33,744 nt of DNA, taken from contig JASLIG010000120.1 in NCBI GenBank assembly GCA_030152805.1, positions 1 to 33,744 on the forward strand. The letters are read 5' to 3'. The stretch comes from Solirubrobacterales bacterium (GTDB lineage Bacteria; Actinomycetota; Thermoleophilia; Solirubrobacterales; 70-9). Under the pieces are notes generated by a model. That model saw only the letters and a program-made list of their open reading frames with translations. It did not search any database and had not been told where the DNA came from. Both the position numbers and the translations under genes were made by a program. Within the stretch, counting starts at the first letter, position 1. Each line of letters begins with the position of its first letter. Shown here in pieces: positions 14,474 to 22,194 of this stretch.

Positions 14474-15198
14474 GTCGCTGGAAGAGGCTGGTGCACGAGG
14501 TGCGCGCTGACGTCAAGGCGGCGCGCGATCGCGATCCCGCCGCGCAGGAAGTCTCCTCGCTGGAGATCCTGCTCAGCTGGGGCGGCGTGCAGGCGCTGCT
14601 CGCCCACCGGCTCGCCCACGCACTGCTCGAGGCGAGGGTGCCGCTGGCGCCACTCGTGCTCGCCTACCTGACCCGCTCGGTGACCGGGGTCGAGATCCAC
14701 CCGGCGGCGCGGATCGGCCGCGAGTTCTTCATCGACCACGGCTCCGGGGTGGTGATCGGCGAGACCGCCGAGATCGGCGAGCGGGTGACCCTCTACCAGG
14801 GGGTCACTTTGGGCGGCACCGGCTTCCAGCGCGGCAAGCGCCACCCGACCCTGGGCGACAACGTCACGGTCGGCTCGGGCGCCAAGCTACTCGGCCCGAT
14901 CGCCGTCGGCGACGGGGCCAAGATCGGCGCCAACACGGTCGTGATCGAGGACGTGCCGCCCGGTGCCACCGTCGTCGGCAACCCGGGCCACCCGGTCAAA
15001 GTCGACGGCAAACGGGTCGAGGGCCCCGACGCCGACTGGATCCACCTGCCCGATCCGATCGCCGAGGCGATCAAGTCGCTCTCGCAGCGGATCGGCGAGC
15101 TCGAACGCCGCCTCGCCGAGCTCGAGGGCGGCGAGGTCCCGGCACCGGCGGCAACCGAGCTGCGCGAGCGCACCGGGCGCTCGTCTGCCGGCGGCTGA
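14470..15198 (+). CDS. cysE: Serine O-acetyltransferase
   Basis: Makes O-acetylserine from serine and acetyl-CoA, the substrate of CysK. The protein has 242 residues. The left-handed beta-helix with hexapeptide repeats is clear from GVEIHPAARIGREFFIDHG through GVVIGETAEIGERVTLYQGV, GKRHPTLGDNVTVGSGAKLL and GANTVVIEDVPPGATVVGNP. His and Asp of the FIDHG motif are the usual catalytic residues. The C-terminal tail beyond about residue 195 is a charged, probably coiled-coil segment that replaces the short CysK-binding Ile tail of enterobacterial CysE, so complex formation with CysK may differ. It overlaps cysK by ATGA. Confidence 0.96.
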   Translation: MSRWKRLVHEVRADVKAARDRDPAAQEVSSLEILLSWGGVQALLAHRLAHALLEARVPLAPLVLAYLTRSVTGVEIHPAARIGREFFIDHGSGVVIGETAEIGERVTLYQGVTLGGTGFQRGKRHPTLGDNVTVGSGAKLLGPIAVGDGAKIGANTVVIEDVPPGATVVGNPGHPVKVDGKRVEGPDADWIHLPDPIAEAIKSLSQRIGELERRLAELEGGEVPAPAATELRERTGRSSAGG

Positions 15199-15236
15199 GA
15201 TAACCTAATTAATCGCGCTCGTCTGTTCGCTACCAC

Positions 15237-15244
15237 GGGAGGGG
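15237..15244 (+). promoter_or_regulatory. Strong Shine-Dalgarno (GGGAGGGG) supporting a TTG start
   Basis: GGGAGGGG lies 6 nt before TTG at 15251. It decides that rare start codon for the lipoprotein gene. A TAACCT/TAATTA stretch at 15201-15211 could be its -10 region. Confidence 0.6.
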
Positions 15245-15250
15245 ATTGCT

Positions 15251-15844
15251 TTGAACAACCGGCTGCTGCTCTTGCCCTGCATCGCGATCCTGCTCGCCTT
15301 CGGGCTCTCGGCCTGCGGCGGTGGTGGGGGCGGCGACGAAGCGAGCGAAGTCGAAGACGTGATCGAAACCTCGGCGGTGACCACCGATCCGGCCGATTGC
15401 AAGAAGCTCGAGACCCAGAAATTCATGGAGCAGCTCTCGCAGCAAAAGGGCGCCGCCGCCGTCAAACAGTGCGAACTAGAAGCTGAAAGCGGAGAAGGCG
15501 CGAAATCGGTCAGCGTCTCCAACGTCGTGATCGGCGGTTCGAACGCATCGGCCGAACTTACCGTGGAGGGTGGCGGCTTCGACGGTCAAACGGCGGAAGT
15601 CGCCCTGGTCAAGGAAGGCGACCAGTGGAAGGTGGACGAGCTCGTCAGCTTCACCAAGCTGGACCAGGACCGGCTCGTCGAAGTTTTCGAAAGGGAATTC
15701 GCGAAACCCTCGAACAAACTCAACCCCAAGCTGAAGGGCTGCGTCCTCGAAGTCTTCGAGAAAGGCTCCCAGGAAGAAGTCGAAGAACTGCTTTTGAGCG
15801 GCTCGACGAAGGCGTTCGAAGAAGTCGCCGAATCCTGCAAATAG
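15251..15844 (+). CDS. Secreted lipoprotein of unknown function
   Basis: A 197-residue exported protein. Residues 1-21 form a signal peptide with lipobox LSAC, and Cys22 should be lipidated. A Gly-rich linker follows, then a mixed alpha/beta region (about 55-140) with the pattern of NTF2/DUF4878-like domains (AELTVEGGGF, then EVALVKEGDQWKVDELVSF). The last 60 residues are a charged helical part. Three further cysteines (Cys50 and two in the C-terminal third) could form disulfides. The start is TTG with a good Shine-Dalgarno. It uses GAA and AAG codons more freely than its neighbours. Two hairpins follow the stop. Confidence 0.85.
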   Translation: MNNRLLLLPCIAILLAFGLSACGGGGGGDEASEVEDVIETSAVTTDPADCKKLETQKFMEQLSQQKGAAAVKQCELEAESGEGAKSVSVSNVVIGGSNASAELTVEGGGFDGQTAEVALVKEGDQWKVDELVSFTKLDQDRLVEVFEREFAKPSNKLNPKLKGCVLEVFEKGSQEEVEELLLSGSTKAFEEVAESCK

Positions 15845-15874
15845 GAGCAGTCGCTCAGTGAGCGAGGCGCCGTA

Positions 15875-15890
15875 GCCGGGCGGACCCGGC
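15875..15890 (+). terminator. GC hairpin after the lipoprotein gene
   Basis: GCCGGG-CGGA-CCCGGC is a perfect 6-bp stem with a tetraloop. It is preceded by TCGCTCA-G-TGAGCGA (15851-15865). There is no T-run, so it is at best a weak, hairpin-only terminator. Confidence 0.4.
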
Positions 15891-15902
15891 CGCTCCCGGG
15901 GC

Positions 15903-15908
15903 TATGCT
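15903..15908 (+). promoter_or_regulatory. Putative -10 box (TATGCT) for pcrA
   Basis: TATGCT lies 8 nt before the ATG at 15917. This is consistent with the leaderless start pattern, though no clear -35 is seen. Confidence 0.35.
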
Positions 15909-15916
15909 CGGAGCGG

Positions 15917-18166
15917 ATGCTGAAGATGGACTCCGAGAGCCCCCCGAGTCAGGCTGAGGGCGCGCCGATCGAGCCCGGCGCCGACCGGGCGGAGCGCCTC
16001 CTCGCCGGCCTCAACAAGCCGCAGCGGGAGGCCGTCGTGCACGGCGAAGGGCCGCTGCTGGTCCTTGCCGGCGCCGGCTCGGGCAAGACGCGTGTGCTCA
16101 CCCATCGCATTGCCTACCTGCTGGCGACCGGCGCCGCGCGTCCCGGCGAGATCCTCGCGATCACCTTCACCAACAAGGCGGCGAGCGAGATGCGCGAGCG
16201 CGTTGCTTCGTTGATCGGCCGCTCGGTGCGGGCGATGTGGGTGACGACCTTTCACTCCGCCTGCGCGCGGATGCTGCGCGCCGACGCCGAGAAGCTCGGC
16301 TACGCCCGTACCTTCACGATCTACGACGAGTCGGATTCGCTGCGCATGCTCAAACGCTGCATGACCGAGCTCGGCGTCGATCCGAAACGCTACCCGCCAC
16401 GTTCGGTGCGGTCGCAGATCTCCGGCGCCAAGAACAAGCTGGTCGACGCCGCTGCCTACGCCCAGGCGCAGGGCAGCGTCTTCGAGGAAACGACCGCCGC
16501 CGTCTACGAGCTCTACGAGAAGCGCATGCTCGAGGCCAACGCGATGGACTTCGACGACCTGCTCGTCCGCACCGTCAACGTCCTGGAGATCTCCGAGGAG
16601 GCGCGTGAGCGCTGGCGCCGCACCTTCCGCCACGTCCTCGTCGACGAGTACCAGGACACCAACCACGCCCAGTACCGCCTGCTGCAGCTGCTCACCGAGG
16701 AGCACGGCAACCTGATGGTCGTCGGCGACGAGGACCAGTCGATCTACGGGTTCCGCCACGCCGATATCACCAACATCCTCGACTTCGAGAAGGACTTCCC
16801 AGAGGCCGAGGTGGTCAAGCTCGAGCAGAACTACCGCTCGACGCAGACCATCCTCTCCGCCGCCAACGCGGTGGTCGAGCAGAACCGTGAGCGGCGGCCG
16901 AAGCGGCTCTGGACCGAGATCGCCGGCGGCGATCCAGTCCAGCTCTCCGAGCTCGCCGACGAGCACGAGGAGGCGCGTTGGGTGGCGGGGGAGATCGAGC
17001 GCCTCGCCGAGGAGGAGGGCGTCGATCGCGAGGGCGTCGCCGTCTTCTACCGCACCAACGCGATGAGCCGGGTGCTGGAGGACACGCTCAACCGATTCGA
17101 CCTCCCCTACCAGGTGATCGGCGGCACCAAGTTCTACGAACGGGCGGAGATCAAGGATGCGGTTGCCTACCTCAGCCTGCTCGCCAATCCCGCCGACCAG
17201 GTCAGCTTCGCCCGCATCGTCAACTCGCCCCGCCGCGGCGTCGGCAATACGACCCAGGGAAGGCTTGCTGCCCACGCGAATACCACCGGCAAGGCGATCT
17301 GGGAGGTAATCGGGGCGGTCGAGGAGGTTCCCGGCCTGAACGGCGGCGCGATCAAGGCCGTCTCCCGCTTCTACGAGACGATGGCCGGGTTGCGCGAACG
17401 GGCCGAGGAAGGTGGCCCGGTGGCCGGCTTGCTCGAGGCGGTGCTGAACGAGAGCGGCTACCTGGAGGCGCTCGCCGCCGAGCGCACGATCGAGGCCGAG
17501 GGACGGGCGGAGAACCTCGAGGCCCTGGTCGCGGGCGCCGCCGAGTTCGACGTCGAGCGCGAGCGGGAGGGCGAGAGCGAGGTGCCGCCGCTGGAGGAGT
17601 ACCTGCAGCAGATCTCCCTCTACACCGAGCAGGACGGGCTGCGGGAGGAGGAGTCGCTGATCACGCTGATGACCCTGCACAACGCCAAGGGGCTCGAGTA
17701 CGACACGGTCTTCATCGTCGGTTGCGAGGACGGCGCCTTCCCCCATATGCGAGCGCTGGAAGAGGGGGGTGAGGAGGAGGAGCGACGGCTCTGCTACGTC
17801 GGTATTACCCGCGCTCGCAAGCGCCTCTACATGACCTGGGCCCGGGAGCGTCGCCTCTTCGGTCGTGCCGAGCGCAACCTGCCCTCGCGCTTCACCGACG
17901 AGCTGCCCGCCGAGCTGACCGAGCGCCACTCGAGCGCGCCGGGCTCGGCGGTCGGGATCGGCTGGGACTCGGGCGAGACCGCGGCCGAGCCGATCGACCC
18001 CGGTCCGACGCTGGAACTGCGCACCGGCGACGACGTCGTCCACGCCAGTTTCGGCGACGGAGTGGTCACCGCGGTCGAGCCGGGCGGTGTCGTCGTCGTC
18101 CGCTTCGCCGGCGACGGCAGCGAGCGCAAGCTGATGGCCGACTACGCCCCAATCCGGAAGCGTTAG
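15917..18166 (+). CDS. pcrA: UvrD/PcrA-type ATP-dependent DNA helicase
   Basis: Superfamily 1A 3'-5' helicase of repair and replication, 749 residues. Helicase motifs are in order: LNKPQREAV (Q motif), AGAGSGKTRVLTHRI (Walker A, about residue 52), TFTNKAASEMRERV (Ia), VDEYQDTN (Walker B), GDEDQSIYGFRHAD (III), LEQNYRST (IV), TLHNAKGLEYDTVFIVG (V) and LCYVGITRARKRLYM (VI). The C terminus (about 695-747) is the Tudor-like domain typical of PcrA, with VVHASFGDGVVTAVEPGG, which contacts RNA polymerase in Bacillus. folD starts 2 bp after the stop, so the two are probably co-transcribed. Confidence 0.96.
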   Translation: MLKMDSESPPSQAEGAPIEPGADRAERLLAGLNKPQREAVVHGEGPLLVLAGAGSGKTRVLTHRIAYLLATGAARPGEILAITFTNKAASEMRERVASLIGRSVRAMWVTTFHSACARMLRADAEKLGYARTFTIYDESDSLRMLKRCMTELGVDPKRYPPRSVRSQISGAKNKLVDAAAYAQAQGSVFEETTAAVYELYEKRMLEANAMDFDDLLVRTVNVLEISEEARERWRRTFRHVLVDEYQDTNHAQYRLLQLLTEEHGNLMVVGDEDQSIYGFRHADITNILDFEKDFPEAEVVKLEQNYRSTQTILSAANAVVEQNRERRPKRLWTEIAGGDPVQLSELADEHEEARWVAGEIERLAEEEGVDREGVAVFYRTNAMSRVLEDTLNRFDLPYQVIGGTKFYERAEIKDAVAYLSLLANPADQVSFARIVNSPRRGVGNTTQGRLAAHANTTGKAIWEVIGAVEEVPGLNGGAIKAVSRFYETMAGLRERAEEGGPVAGLLEAVLNESGYLEALAAERTIEAEGRAENLEALVAGAAEFDVEREREGESEVPPLEEYLQQISLYTEQDGLREEESLITLMTLHNAKGLEYDTVFIVGCEDGAFPHMRALEEGGEEEERRLCYVGITRARKRLYMTWARERRLFGRAERNLPSRFTDELPAELTERHSSAPGSAVGIGWDSGETAAEPIDPGPTLELRTGDDVVHASFGDGVVTAVEPGGVVVVRFAGDGSERKLMADYAPIRKR

Positions 18167-18168
18167 AG

Positions 18169-19017
18169 ATGGCGGCACGAATCATCGACGGCAAGGCCGT
18201 GGGGGCCGCGGTGCGCGAGCGCGTCGCCGCCGAGGTCAAGGCCTACGAGGCCGAGCGCGGCCGCACCCCGGTGCTCGCCACGGTCATCGTCGGCGACGAC
18301 CCGGCCTCCGCCGTCTACGTGCGCAACAAGCACAGGGCCTGCGAGGAGGCCGGCATGCGCTCGGTGCACCACGGGCTCACCGCGGAGACCAGCGAGGAGG
18401 AGCTGCTCGAGCTGGTTGGTGAACTGGGGCGCGACGCGGACATCGACGGCATCCTCGTCCAGCTTCCGGTCCCCGACCAGATCGACCCAGACCGGGTGAT
18501 CGCGGCGATCGATCCGGCAAAGGACGTTGACGGATTGACCCCGGTCAACGCCGGTCTGCTCGCGCACGGCATGCCGGGCTTGGTCTCGTGCACCCCCGTT
18601 GGGGTAATGGAGCTGCTCGAGCACGAGGGGGTCGAGCTCGAGGGCGCCGAGACGGTCGTCGTCGGCCGCTCCAAGCTCGTCGGCGTGCCAGTGGCTCGGT
18701 TGCTGCTCGCCGCCAACGCGACGGTGACGGTCTGCCACTCGCGCACGCGCGACCTCGATGCGACCTGTCGCCGCGCCGACGTGCTCGTCGCCGCCGTCGG
18801 CGTGCCGCGCCTGATTGGCGGCGACGCGATCAAGCCGGGTGCTGTGGTGATCGATGTCGGCGTCAACCGCACCGACGACGGCCTCGTCGGCGACGTCGAT
18901 TTCGACGCCGCATCCGAGGTCGCCGCTGCGATCACTCCCGTGCCCGGAGGCGTCGGTCCGATGACGATCGCGATGCTGCTCGTAAATACGTTGGCTGCCG
19001 CCCGGGCGCGGGTGTAG
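18169..19017 (+). CDS. folD: Methylenetetrahydrofolate dehydrogenase/cyclohydrolase
   Basis: Bifunctional enzyme of one-carbon metabolism, 282 residues, interconverting 5,10-methylene-THF and 10-formyl-THF with NADP. Family motifs: the YVRNKHRACEEAGM segment with the catalytic lysine, DGILVQLPVP, PAKDVDGLTPVNAGLL, the nucleotide-binding VVGRSKLVGVPVARLLL, and the near-terminal VPGGVGPMTIAMLL. Length is normal for the family. The start codon follows the pcrA stop by 2 bp. Confidence 0.97.
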   Translation: MAARIIDGKAVGAAVRERVAAEVKAYEAERGRTPVLATVIVGDDPASAVYVRNKHRACEEAGMRSVHHGLTAETSEEELLELVGELGRDADIDGILVQLPVPDQIDPDRVIAAIDPAKDVDGLTPVNAGLLAHGMPGLVSCTPVGVMELLEHEGVELEGAETVVVGRSKLVGVPVARLLLAANATVTVCHSRTRDLDATCRRADVLVAAVGVPRLIGGDAIKPGAVVIDVGVNRTDDGLVGDVDFDAASEVAAAITPVPGGVGPMTIAMLLVNTLAAARARV

Positions 19018-19049
19018 TGTCGGCCCAACGGCTCCCAACGCCTACTCCC

Positions 19050-19055
19050 GGAGGG
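19050..19055 (+). promoter_or_regulatory. Shine-Dalgarno (GGAGGG) choosing the ATG at 19064
   Basis: GGAGGG is 8 nt before ATG 19064, but only 2 nt before the upstream in-frame TTG at 19058. The ATG is therefore the better start. Confidence 0.6.
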
Positions 19056-19063
19056 ATTTGCAG

Positions 19064-19720
19064 ATGGAACTAGACAAGCTGAGCACGGGGGAGAAGGTCT
19101 CCGCGATCTCCGCGGTCCTCCTCTTCGTTTTCATGTTCTTCGACTGGTTCGGCGTCGAAGTCTCGGGTGTCTCCGGCTTCTCCGGCACCGTCCCGGGCGC
19201 CGGCGGCAGTGCCTGGGACGCACTCGACGTGATCCCGATCTTCTTGATCCTGGCGATCGTGGCGGCGGTCGGCGTTGCCGTGGTCCGGCTCACCGATGCG
19301 GACGTCGAGCCGCCGGTCTCGCTGAACACGATCGTCGCCGTGCTCGGCGGCATCGCGGTGCTGCTCATCCTCTACCGCATCGTCGATCCGCCCGGGGGCG
19401 GCGACTTCGGTGGCGTCTCGGTCGACACGACGCTGGAAATCGGCATCTTCCTCGGTCTGGTCTCGGCGGCTGGGATCGCCTATGGCGGGTACGCGGCTAT
19501 GCGCGAGGAAGGGGTCACCTTCGGCGACGCGGCCGATCGTCTCTCGAGTGGTGGTGGCCACACTGGGGCTGCGCCCCCGCAACATCAACAGCCGCCGGCC
19601 TCGACGCCGCCTCCGCCGCCTGCGGGACATCAGCCCCCGCCGCCTCCACCTCCGTCAGGGCAGCAGCCGCCTCCGCCACCTCCGCCGAGCTCGGCACCTC
19701 CGCCACCACCCAGTAACTAA
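19064..19720 (+). CDS. Four-helix membrane protein with a proline-rich tail
   Basis: A 218-residue protein of unknown function. Four hydrophobic helices are visible (about residues 12-30, 55-78, 87-107 and 121-143). A Ser/Gly hinge then leads into a tail from about residue 165 to the end made almost only of Pro, Gln, Ser and Gly, including runs of six or seven prolines. Such tails can be extended spacers or bind SH3/WW-like or EVH-type partners, but no partner is visible here. The gene lies 46 bp after folD and is convergent with the GMC oxidoreductase, with hairpin element C in the gap. Confidence 0.8.
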   Translation: MELDKLSTGEKVSAISAVLLFVFMFFDWFGVEVSGVSGFSGTVPGAGGSAWDALDVIPIFLILAIVAAVGVAVVRLTDADVEPPVSLNTIVAVLGGIAVLLILYRIVDPPGGGDFGGVSVDTTLEIGIFLGLVSAAGIAYGGYAAMREEGVTFGDAADRLSSGGGHTGAAPPQHQQPPASTPPPPPAGHQPPPPPPPSGQQPPPPPPPSSAPPPPPSN

Positions 19721-19731
19721 TCAAGCGTGGG

Positions 19732-19808
19732 GAGGGCCGGGTGACCCCTCCCAAAACGAGCGGCAGGAGCCGCTCTTGAGTGTTTTGGGAGGGGGTCACC
19801 CGGCCCTC
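19732..19808. repeat. Long-hairpin element C between convergent genes
   Basis: Left arm 19732-19757 and right arm 19782-19808 are complementary over 26 bp, with one extra G in the right arm. The 24-nt loop contains the nested hairpin GAGCGGC-AGGA-GCCGCTC (19758-19775). The inner ends are AAAAC and GTTTT, as in element D, and the loop end CTCTTGAGTGTTTT resembles D's CTCTGAGATGTGTTTT. The right arm covers the last codons and stop of the GMC oxidoreductase gene. It probably also serves as a two-way terminator. Confidence 0.85.
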
Positions 19809-21661
19809 TTTCCAAGCTCGGTCGCGATGTGGGTGGCGAAGGCGATGATGGTCATCATCGGGTTGACGCCGACCGAGGTGGGGAAGAGGGAGGCGTCGGC
19901 TACGTAGAGGTCGCGGGTGCCGTGCACGGAGCCGTCGGGTGCGCAGACACCATCGCCTGGCGGGGCGATGCGGGCGGTTCCCATCGGGTGGAAGGCCTCC
20001 AGGCGAAGTTCGGAGGGCTTGAAGCGCGTCGTCTCGAATGCCGAGAGCTTGCTTGGGGTGAGGATGTTGGCGCGGGAGATGTTGGGGTAGACCTCGGTTG
20101 CGCCGGCGGCGAAGTGGATTTCGGCAGCGCGGGCGATGCCGAAGGTGAGGCGGTCGGCATCGGATTGGGTGAGCTTGTAGCGGGTGCGAAGGGAGCCGTC
20201 GGCAGCAAGCCCAATCCGTCCGGAGGATTCGTCGGATAGGTGGACGCCGATCGAGCCGACGTGGTCGAATTCGAGCATCGAGCGCTGGTGCTCGCGCCCG
20301 GTGCCCTGCAGCCAGGCTCCGCCGAAGGCGAGCGGGGTGAAGGTCGCCTCGAGCAGCAGGCGCTGCTGCTCCCACTCGTCGACGAAGTAGCTCTGCATCA
20401 CGCCGTCCCAGCCGCGCACCTCCTCGGGGTAGCGGGCGCCGACCCAGCAGGCGGGGTGAATGTGCAGGTTGCGACCAACTTGTCCACCGCCGAGGCCGGA
20501 GCGCAGCAGCAGCTCCGGCGTCCCCAGCGCCCCCCCGGCGACGATCGTCCCCACCCGCGCCCGCACCGAATACCGCCGCCGACGGGACGAAAACCCGCCT
20601 CTGAGATGTGTTTTCGTCCCGTCGGCGGCGATTTCGCAGCTGACGCCGGCGGCACGCCCGTCTTCGACGAGCACCCCTCGCGCCTCGACGCCGGTCCGCA
20701 GGCGCGCGCCGGCGGCGACGGCCCGGGGGAGATAGCTGACGTGCATGCCGCGCTTGGCGTCGATCTCACAGCCGAATGGGCAGGAGCTGCACTGCACGCA
20801 GCCGCCGGCGTTGCGGGCGATCGGTCCGCCGGAGGCGCCGAGCGCGGCGGCGCCCTCCATCGCCAGCTGTCCGTTGCGCCCCATCCGCTCCCGGTTGACC
20901 GGCGTGACGCGCAGGAACTCCTCCGCCTCGGCGAACTCGGAGTCGAGCTCGGTGGCCCAATCGACGCCGAAACGCCGGCGCCAGTCCTCGAGCACCGCCC
21001 CCGGCGCGCGGAAGCAGGTGCCGGAATTGACGACGGTGGTGCCCCCCACGGCGCGGCCCACGGGCACCGGGATCGGCGGCCGGCCTTCGGCGATCGTCAG
21101 GCCGCCGTCGCGGTAGAGGCGCGCGATCGCGTCGAGCGGCTCCGCCGGATAGCTCTCGCGGTCGAAACTCTCGCCCGCCTCGAGCACGAGCACGTCGAGT
21201 CCGGCTTCCGCCAGCATCGCTGCGGCGACCGCGCCGCCGGCGCCCGAGCCGACGATCGCGACGTCGCACTCCTCGCCGTCGAGCGCAGCGGTCGTATCGC
21301 CCAGCGGGTCGGTCGCCTCAGGCAGGGAGCCGTCGGCGAGGCGACAGCCGCGCTCGACGCCGACCCGGGCCTCCACCTCCGGGATCACCGCGTAGCCGAG
21401 CGTGGCGAAGACCTTCGCCATCAGGAGCAGCTCGTGGTGCAGGCCGAAGCGCGAGCCCTCCATGCCGCGCAGGAAGTCCTCCCGGGCGTGGGGGTCCAGG
21501 CGGCTGAAGCGCCAGGGGAAGGGCAGCCACTCGAAGGCGCGTAGGCCGAGCCTGATGCGCCTCAGCACCCGGGGCGAGAGCGAGCGCAGGAACTCGACGA
21601 CGGGGCCGGAGGCATCGACGTCGCGCTCGGCCGCCGGCAGGCCGTCGATGCCCGGCGCCAT
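19796..21661 (-). CDS. GMC-family oxidoreductase carrying an in-frame palindromic insertion
   Basis: FAD-dependent oxidoreductase of 621 residues from the glucose-methanol-choline family, probably acting on an alcohol or sterol. Motifs: the Rossmann sequence VAIVGSGAGGAVAAAMLAEA (about 136-155), the FAD-contact segment VGRAVGGTTVVNSGT, the cysteine cluster GGCVQCSSCPFGC (about 287-299) seen in the cysteine-rich subgroup, and the C-terminal HPMGTARI with VADASLFPTSVGVNPMMTI. Residues 351-362 (THLRGGFSSRRR) are an apparent insertion produced by hairpin element D. Family-like sequence (LSPAEQRTLSAICAA) also continues upstream of this ATG to the preceding stop codon without any ATG, GTG or TTG. 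Confidence 0.9.
   Translation of the reverse strand: MAPGIDGLPAAERDVDASGPVVEFLRSLSPRVLRRIRLGLRAFEWLPFPWRFSRLDPHAREDFLRGMEGSRFGLHHELLLMAKVFATLGYAVIPEVEARVGVERGCRLADGSLPEATDPLGDTTAALDGEECDVAIVGSGAGGAVAAAMLAEAGLDVLVLEAGESFDRESYPAEPLDAIARLYRDGGLTIAEGRPPIPVPVGRAVGGTTVVNSGTCFRAPGAVLEDWRRRFGVDWATELDSEFAEAEEFLRVTPVNRERMGRNGQLAMEGAAALGASGGPIARNAGGCVQCSSCPFGCEIDAKRGMHVSYLPRAVAAGARLRTGVEARGVLVEDGRAAGVSCEIAADGTKTHLRGGFSSRRRRYSVRARVGTIVAGGALGTPELLLRSGLGGGQVGRNLHIHPACWVGARYPEEVRGWDGVMQSYFVDEWEQQRLLLEATFTPLAFGGAWLQGTGREHQRSMLEFDHVGSIGVHLSDESSGRIGLAADGSLRTRYKLTQSDADRLTFGIARAAEIHFAAGATEVYPNISRANILTPSKLSAFETTRFKPSELRLEAFHPMGTARIAPPGDGVCAPDGSVHGTRDLYVADASLFPTSVGVNPMMTIIAFATHIATELGKRAG
20574..20630. repeat. Long-hairpin element D inside the GMC oxidoreductase gene
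   Basis: Arms 20574-20594 and 20610-20630 are perfect 21-bp reverse complements around a 15-nt loop. On the coding strand the arm at 20610-20630 encodes the expected AADGTK stretch, and the reading frame resumes as YSVRAR after the second arm. Loop plus second arm is 36 nt, or 12 codons, so the frame is kept. Inner ends AAAAC/GTTTT and part of the loop match element C. Confidence 0.88.
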
Positions 21662-21721
21662 CGCCGCGCAGATCGCGCTCAGGGTGCGCTGCTCGGCAGG
21701 CGAAAGCCCCGGCGCGCGCTG

Positions 21722-22165
21722 TCAGCCGGGGGCCGGGGCGCGGCCGATGCGGCCGGCGAGCGAAAAGAGCCAGAGCGCCAGCAGCGCCAGGAAGCCGTCG
21801 ACGAGGAAATTGAGCAGGTAGATGAAGACCTGGTCCTGGATCAGGAAGAAGGCGAGCGAACCCAGCGAGGAGGCGGTCTTGCCCGCCGCCAGCACGAGCA
21901 GGAGGGGGCGGTAGCGGACGACGTCAGCCTGGGCGACGAGGCAGATGCCGGTGATCACGACCATGTAGGCGAAGGCGAGGGCGAGCCAGAGGTACTCCTG
22001 GGTGTGTGGCGCCCGCGTCTCGTTGCCGAACCATTCGCCGAGGTCGGAGATCACGTTGAGGACGCCGCTGGGCACGGCGATGAAGAGGATGCCGACGATG
22101 GCGAAGCTGACGGCGAGCAGCCGCAAACTGAGGACGACGAACCTCTCTGCCTGTTCACCCTGCAT
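21722..22165 (-). CDS. Small four-helix integral membrane protein
   Basis: A 147-residue protein that I do not recognise. Four hydrophobic segments are visible at about 12-32, 59-79, 87-108 and 113-135, with short charged connections and a basic C terminus that fits positive-inside orientation. It lies directly upstream of the GMC oxidoreductase on the same strand, with 60 bp between its stop and the assigned ATG, so the two are probably co-transcribed and may be a redox enzyme with a membrane partner. It is divergent from gatC across a 43-bp gap. Confidence 0.8.
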   Translation of the reverse strand: MQGEQAERFVVLSLRLLAVSFAIVGILFIAVPSGVLNVISDLGEWFGNETRAPHTQEYLWLALAFAYMVVITGICLVAQADVVRYRPLLLVLAAGKTASSLGSLAFFLIQDQVFIYLLNFLVDGFLALLALWLFSLAGRIGRAPAPG

Positions 22166-22194
22166 CCGGCCCGGACTCTAACTGTCTGGACGCC

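Noticed and set aside
15902..18178. 758-codon open frame antisense to pcrA
   Set aside because: Same shadow effect; every helicase motif is on the plus strand and the antisense product has no recognisable domain.
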